In this document: positions 22,410 through 24,987 of the stretch, in pieces
Numbering within the stretch: position 1 is the stretch's first letter
Layout of the letters: every line of letters starts with the position of its first letter
Assembly: GCA_046153015.1 (NCBI GenBank)
Contig: JBJXGF010000080.1
Coordinates: 1-24,987 of the forward strand
Length of the DNA stretch: 24,987 nt
DNA from: JBJXGF01 sp046153015
GTDB taxonomy: Bacteria > Actinomycetota > Acidimicrobiia > Acidimicrobiales > CAIXPF01
Reading direction: 5' to 3'
The notes under the pieces: model-generated
What the model was told of the DNA's origin: nothing
Database searches by the model: none
Seen by the model: the letters and a program-made list of their open reading frames with translations, nothing else
Made by a program: the position numbers and the translations under genes

Positions 22410-22448
22410 CCTCTGAGCCCTTACCTCGGAGCCCTTACCCCTGAGCCC
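22410..22448 (-). repeat. 14-nt tandem repeats in the cold-shock gene leader
   Basis: Two full units (22410-22423 and 22424-22437, 13 of 14 identical) and a partial third (22438-22448). On the mRNA strand each unit reads TAAGGGCTC-N-GAGG, so a ribosome-binding-like GAGG is repeated ahead of the true start. Confidence 0.7.
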
Positions 22449-22462
22449 GCCCTCGGATGTGG

Positions 22463-22487
22463 CTGCGCCGCTGACCCCGCGGCGCAG
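22463..22487 (-). promoter_or_regulatory. Leader hairpin of the cold-shock gene
   Basis: A perfect 9-bp stem (22463-22471 with 22479-22487) around a 7-nt loop, between the candidate -10 box TACTGT (22505-22510) and the 14-nt repeats. It is a plausible regulatory structure in the leader; it could instead be incidental in GC-rich DNA. Confidence 0.4.
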
Positions 22488-22605
22488 CACAGCACTGGCC
22501 GCGAACAGTAGCCCCGCGCCTTTCGCGTCGCCACGAGCGCGGGCCCGCCGTCGACTGCTCTGACCGGGGCGTTTGCGGCGGCGGCGAGGCGGCTAGGAGA
22601 ACGGC

Positions 22606-23061
22606 ATGGCCACACGCGGGACGCGGCGGCCGCCCGCCCCCCGGGCGACCGATCAGTTGGGGCCGCTCGCGGTCATCGTCGTGGTGGTGGCCGCGTTCCT
22701 CGCCGTGGCGTTCGTGCTGCTCCACCCGGAGGACTTCGCCGAGCGCCTGATCACGCTGCTGCTCGGCGTCTCGATCGCGGTGGTGACCGTGACGGTCAGC
22801 CAGTCGGCGCGGCGGCGCAGCATCGACGACGCGGCGGCCGCCGGCTACGCGGCCGGAGCGGCCCAGGACGCCTGGTACAACCACAGCGCCGACCCAGCCA
22901 GCGCCGGCCCAGCCGCCGCGCACCCAGACAGCGGCTACTCGGTCAGCGGCGCCCGGACGGCGTCTGACGCCGAGCGCGGCGACCCTGACGGTCGCGAGCG
23001 GCGCCCGGAGCGGGTCGAGCCCGACGCCGCCCGGCTGCGCTCGCGCAGCACCGCCGCCTGA
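22606..23061 (+). CDS. Small two-helix membrane protein, function unknown
   Basis: 151 residues. After a short basic Pro/Arg N-terminus, two hydrophobic helices are visible: about 19-39 (GPLAVIVVVVAAFLAVAFVL) and about 48-66 (LITLLLGVSIAVVTVTVS), separated by a charged HPEDFAER loop. The remaining 85 residues are hydrophilic, rich in Ala, Ser, Asp and Arg, and probably disordered in the cytoplasm (QSARRRS directly after the second helix fits the positive-inside rule). TAGGAG lies 7 nt before the ATG. I recognise no family. It is divergent from the cold-shock gene and 80 bp ahead of the second crotonase. Confidence 0.7.
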   Translation: MATRGTRRPPAPRATDQLGPLAVIVVVVAAFLAVAFVLLHPEDFAERLITLLLGVSIAVVTVTVSQSARRRSIDDAAAAGYAAGAAQDAWYNHSADPASAGPAAAHPDSGYSVSGARTASDAERGDPDGRERRPERVEPDAARLRSRSTAA

Positions 23062-23141
23062 GCCCGCCCCCGCCGACGCGCGCCCCCGCTACCCTGTGGC
23101 CGCCCGCCGAGCAGCGGGGCACGGGACCTGGAGGGGGAGAC

Positions 23142-23906
23142 ATGACGACGCCCACGCGGTACGAAGCAGCCGGCGGGGTCGCGACGATCACGCTCGACAT
23201 GCCTGAGCGCCGCAACGCGCTCGGTCATTTCATGGTGCGCAGCTTCCTCGACCACATGGAGCAGGCGCTGGCCGACGAATCGGTGCGCTGCGTGGTGCTC
23301 GCCAACAGCGGCACCACCTTCAGCGCCGGGGCCGACCTGAAGCAGGACCGCTCGCAGATCGAGGGCGTGCCCCTCGGCTTCCCCGACATGGTGCGGGCCA
23401 TCGTGGCGTCGCCGAAGCCGGTGATCGCCCGGGTGGCAGGCCACTGCGCCGGAGGCGGCGCCGCCCTCGTGTGCATGTGCGACATCGCCATCGCGTCCGA
23501 CACGTCCCGCATCGGCATCACCGAGGTCCGCATCGGCATCCCGCCGAGCGGGGTGGCGGCGATGATCCTGCACCGGATGACCACCCGCCACGCGCTGGAG
23601 GCATTCCTGACCGGGGAGATGGTGCCCGCCGCCCGGGCAGTGGAGATGGGCCTCATCAACCAGGCAGTGCCCGAGGAGCAGCTCGACGCCGAGGTGACCC
23701 GGGTGGTCGAGGGGATCCTGCGGGGCGGGCCGGCGTCGCTCGCCGCCACCAAGCAGCTCGTGCTCGAGTTCGCCGGGATCGACCTCGAGCACGCGATCGC
23801 CCGCGGTGAGGAGCTCGGCAAGGGCGCGTTCGACAGCGCCGAGGCTCGCGAAGGCGTCGCCGCGTTCCGTGAGCGGCGCGACCCCTCCTGGATCCCGCCC
23901 GGCTGA
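23142..23906 (+). CDS. Enoyl-CoA hydratase/isomerase family protein (crotonase)
   Basis: 254 residues. Crotonase landmarks: GVATITLDMPERRNALGHFM, TTFSAGADLKQDR (58-70, first oxyanion strand), VAGHCAGGGAALVCMCDIAI (second oxyanion segment) and GITEVRIGIPPSG. By alignment to rat enoyl-CoA hydratase, Glu164 corresponds to Glu128 but Glu144 is Ala108, so only one of the two catalytic acids is kept; many isomerases and AtuE/LiuC-like relatives vary here. The ATG follows GGAGGGGGAGAC, a strong ribosome-binding site, and a TACCCT box near 23091 is a possible -10 with a leader of about 40 nt. The last codon and TGA stop (CCC GGC TGA) coincide with the start of the 89-nt repeat, copy B. Confidence 0.93.
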   Translation: MTTPTRYEAAGGVATITLDMPERRNALGHFMVRSFLDHMEQALADESVRCVVLANSGTTFSAGADLKQDRSQIEGVPLGFPDMVRAIVASPKPVIARVAGHCAGGGAALVCMCDIAIASDTSRIGITEVRIGIPPSGVAAMILHRMTTRHALEAFLTGEMVPAARAVEMGLINQAVPEEQLDAEVTRVVEGILRGGPASLAATKQLVLEFAGIDLEHAIARGEELGKGAFDSAEAREGVAAFRERRDPSWIPPG

Positions 23907-23996
23907 GCGCAGCGAAGCCGGCACGACCGGGGAGCGCCAGCGAGCCGGGCGTGGATGGGGTCTGGGGGCGCAGCCCCCAGGAAGAAGACGGCTAAG
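23901..23996 (+). repeat. 89-nt dispersed repeat, copy B
   Basis: Starts with GGCTGAGCGCAGCGAAGCC at the crotonase stop and begins again as GGCTAAG at 23990, exactly 89 nt later. It carries CTGGGGGCGCAGCCCCCAG (23962-23980). A 27-nt core around the hairpin (23954-23980) is identical to copy A. The rest of the gap to 24070 contains nothing I recognise. Confidence 0.9.
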
Positions 23997-24070
23997 GCCA
24001 GCTCAGCGGCTCGGCCGGCCGCGGGCCTCGGACCGGTCAAGTTCGGCGGCGATGGCGCCGTTACCGGGGC

Positions 24071-24910
24071 ATGGCTCAGGGCGCAGCGGTGAGTCCGGCG
24101 GGATCGGCGCAGGTGGAGCGCCTGCTGGCGGCGATGGAGCAGCTGCCAAGCCGCGCCAACGCCGCCCTGCGGGTGCTGTGGCTGGCCGACGACCCGACCA
24201 CCAGCCTCGCGGACCTCGCCGCCGCGGTGGAGGCCGACCCGGCCCTGACCGCCCGCCTCCTGGCCTTGGCGAACTCGGCGTACTACTCGCCGCGCAGCCA
24301 CGTGTCGAACGTGTCGCGGGCCATCACGGTTCTGGGCTTCGCCACCGTGCGCACGGTGGCGACCACCGCGGCGTGCGGGCTGTCGGGCCGCGGGGCCACG
24401 CCGAAGGGCTTCTGGGAGCACGCCGCCGCGGCGGCCAACGCCTGCCAGCTCCTGGCGTGGCGCTACGGGGCTCAGAGCGGCGAGGCGTTCGCCCTCGGCC
24501 TCCTGCACGACCTCGGGCGAGGCTTGCTGTTCCAGGCCGACCGCGAGGGCAGCGCCGCCGTCGACGCCGCGGTGGCCAAGGGCGGCGACCGCCTGGCCCT
24601 CGAGCGGGAGCGTTTCGGGCTCACCCACGCCGACGCCGCGGCCCGGGTGCTGGTGGCGTGGCGGTTCCCGCCGGGCATGACCGCGGCCATCGCGCTGCAC
24701 CACGACCGGCCGGAGCTCGACAGCGAGCCGCTGGAGCGCCTGATCGTGGCGGCCGAGGCGGTGGTGGCGATCGCCAACCCCATCGACGACGAGCCGGTGG
24801 TGGGCGATCACGAGCTGGCCTCCCTGACGTTGGCGGCCGATCGGCTGAGCTCGATCGTCGAACGCGTGCGGGAGGAGGCCGAGTCGCTGGCGGGGGTGCT
24901 CGCCGGATGA
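24071..24910 (+). CDS. HDOD domain protein
   Basis: 279 residues. The HDOD domain (PF08668) is a relative of HD phosphohydrolases found in signalling proteins. The N-terminal helical part has LPSRANAALRVLWLADDP, then ADLAAAVEADPALTARLLAL and ANSAYYSPRSHVSNVSRAI, all classical. The HD-like centre has FALGLLHDLGRGLL and a later ALHHDRPEL, so HD and HH residues partly remain; most HDOD proteins do not hydrolyse and act as scaffolds. The start ATG at 24071 lacks a clear ribosome-binding site; a GTG at 24089 is an alternative. The stop overlaps the ATG of the next gene (ATGA), so it is probably the first gene of a two-gene or longer unit. Confidence 0.9.
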   Translation: MAQGAAVSPAGSAQVERLLAAMEQLPSRANAALRVLWLADDPTTSLADLAAAVEADPALTARLLALANSAYYSPRSHVSNVSRAITVLGFATVRTVATTAACGLSGRGATPKGFWEHAAAAANACQLLAWRYGAQSGEAFALGLLHDLGRGLLFQADREGSAAVDAAVAKGGDRLALERERFGLTHADAAARVLVAWRFPPGMTAAIALHHDRPELDSEPLERLIVAAEAVVAIANPIDDEPVVGDHELASLTLAADRLSSIVERVREEAESLAGVLAG

Positions 24911-24987
24911 AGCCCGCCGCCCGCAGCGACGAACCGGGAGAGGACGCCCGCGGCGCGGCTGCGCCGCGCCCGGCCGCGGCGCGGTCG
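24907..24987 (+). CDS. Start of an unidentified gene coupled to the HDOD gene (3' partial)
   Basis: ATG at 24907 overlaps the HDOD stop by 4 bp and the frame stays open to the window edge (27 codons). The visible part, MKPAARSDEPGEDARG then Ala/Pro/Arg-rich, is a disordered N-terminus typical of actinomycete signalling or membrane proteins. HDOD genes are often followed by regulators or kinases, but nothing here shows which. Confidence 0.5.
   Translation, partial: MKPAARSDEPGEDARGAAAPRPAAARS

Noticed and set aside
17838..23996. The two 89-nt repeats as ends of one composite transposon
   Set aside because: They are inverted relative to each other, but no transposase or integrase lies between them and the enclosed genes look like ordinary chromosomal genes; each copy is better explained by its own upstream gene.
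23225..24811. A 528-codon minus-strand open frame containing a LGAAPPDP-like stretch also seen near 17880
   Set aside because: The shared peptide is just the translation of the 89-nt repeat; the rest is antisense to the crotonase and HDOD genes.

Overview
The window is about 25 kb of very GC-rich DNA with dense, mostly chromosomal-looking genes. The gene content points to an actinomycete: two LLM-class F420-type oxidoreductases, many acyl-CoA enzymes, leaderless-type promoters, GTG starts and GC-rich terminators without U tracts. The three large branched-chain-amino-acid-type binding lipoproteins, CoA transferase, carboxylase and crotonases together suggest an Acidimicrobiia-like lineage. That class-level placement is inference. 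I saw no rRNA, tRNA, CRISPR array, transposase or phage gene.

Layout. 1-1411 (+): 3' part of a SUMF1-fold protein with a C-terminal beta-sandwich. 1418-4747 (-): four-gene run of alpha/beta hydrolase, LLM oxidoreductase (ATGA overlap), cyclase-family hydrolase and a small Rossmann flavoprotein-like protein. 4873-6123 (+): secreted metzincin-like metalloprotease. 6140-8623 (-): winged-helix-like protein, cupin, acyl-CoA dehydrogenase. 8692-10298 (+): crotonase and a lipoprotein. 10318-14566 (-): two-domain family III CoA transferase, LLM oxidoreductase, HAD phosphatase. 14658-19378 (-): three tandem paralogous substrate-binding lipoproteins, one with a frameshift. 19487-21007 (-): acyl-CoA carboxylase carboxyltransferase subunit. 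21076-22182 (+): atypical SDR. 22194-22394 (-): cold-shock protein with a long structured leader. 22606-24910 (+): small membrane protein, second crotonase, HDOD protein, then the start of a further gene that overlaps the HDOD stop.

How the genes may work together. The theme is uptake and CoA-thioester breakdown of carboxylic acids: binding lipoproteins capture a solute, the CoA transferase activates it, and acyl-CoA dehydrogenase, crotonases and carboxylase process it, with LLM oxidoreductases, hydrolase and cyclase as ring- or ester-acting side enzymes. The substrate cannot be read from the sequence, and no ABC permease or ATPase is present in the window.

Most interesting non-gene signal: an 89-nt repeat present twice, in opposite absolute orientation. 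Each copy has exactly the same period (76 of 89 positions identical without gaps by my alignment), carries the same 19-nt hairpin, and supplies the TGA stop codon of the gene in front of it. A second signal is a recurrent TANNNT box 6-9 nt before start codons that lack a Shine-Dalgarno sequence, consistent with leaderless transcription. I found no multi-gene system that I can call new.
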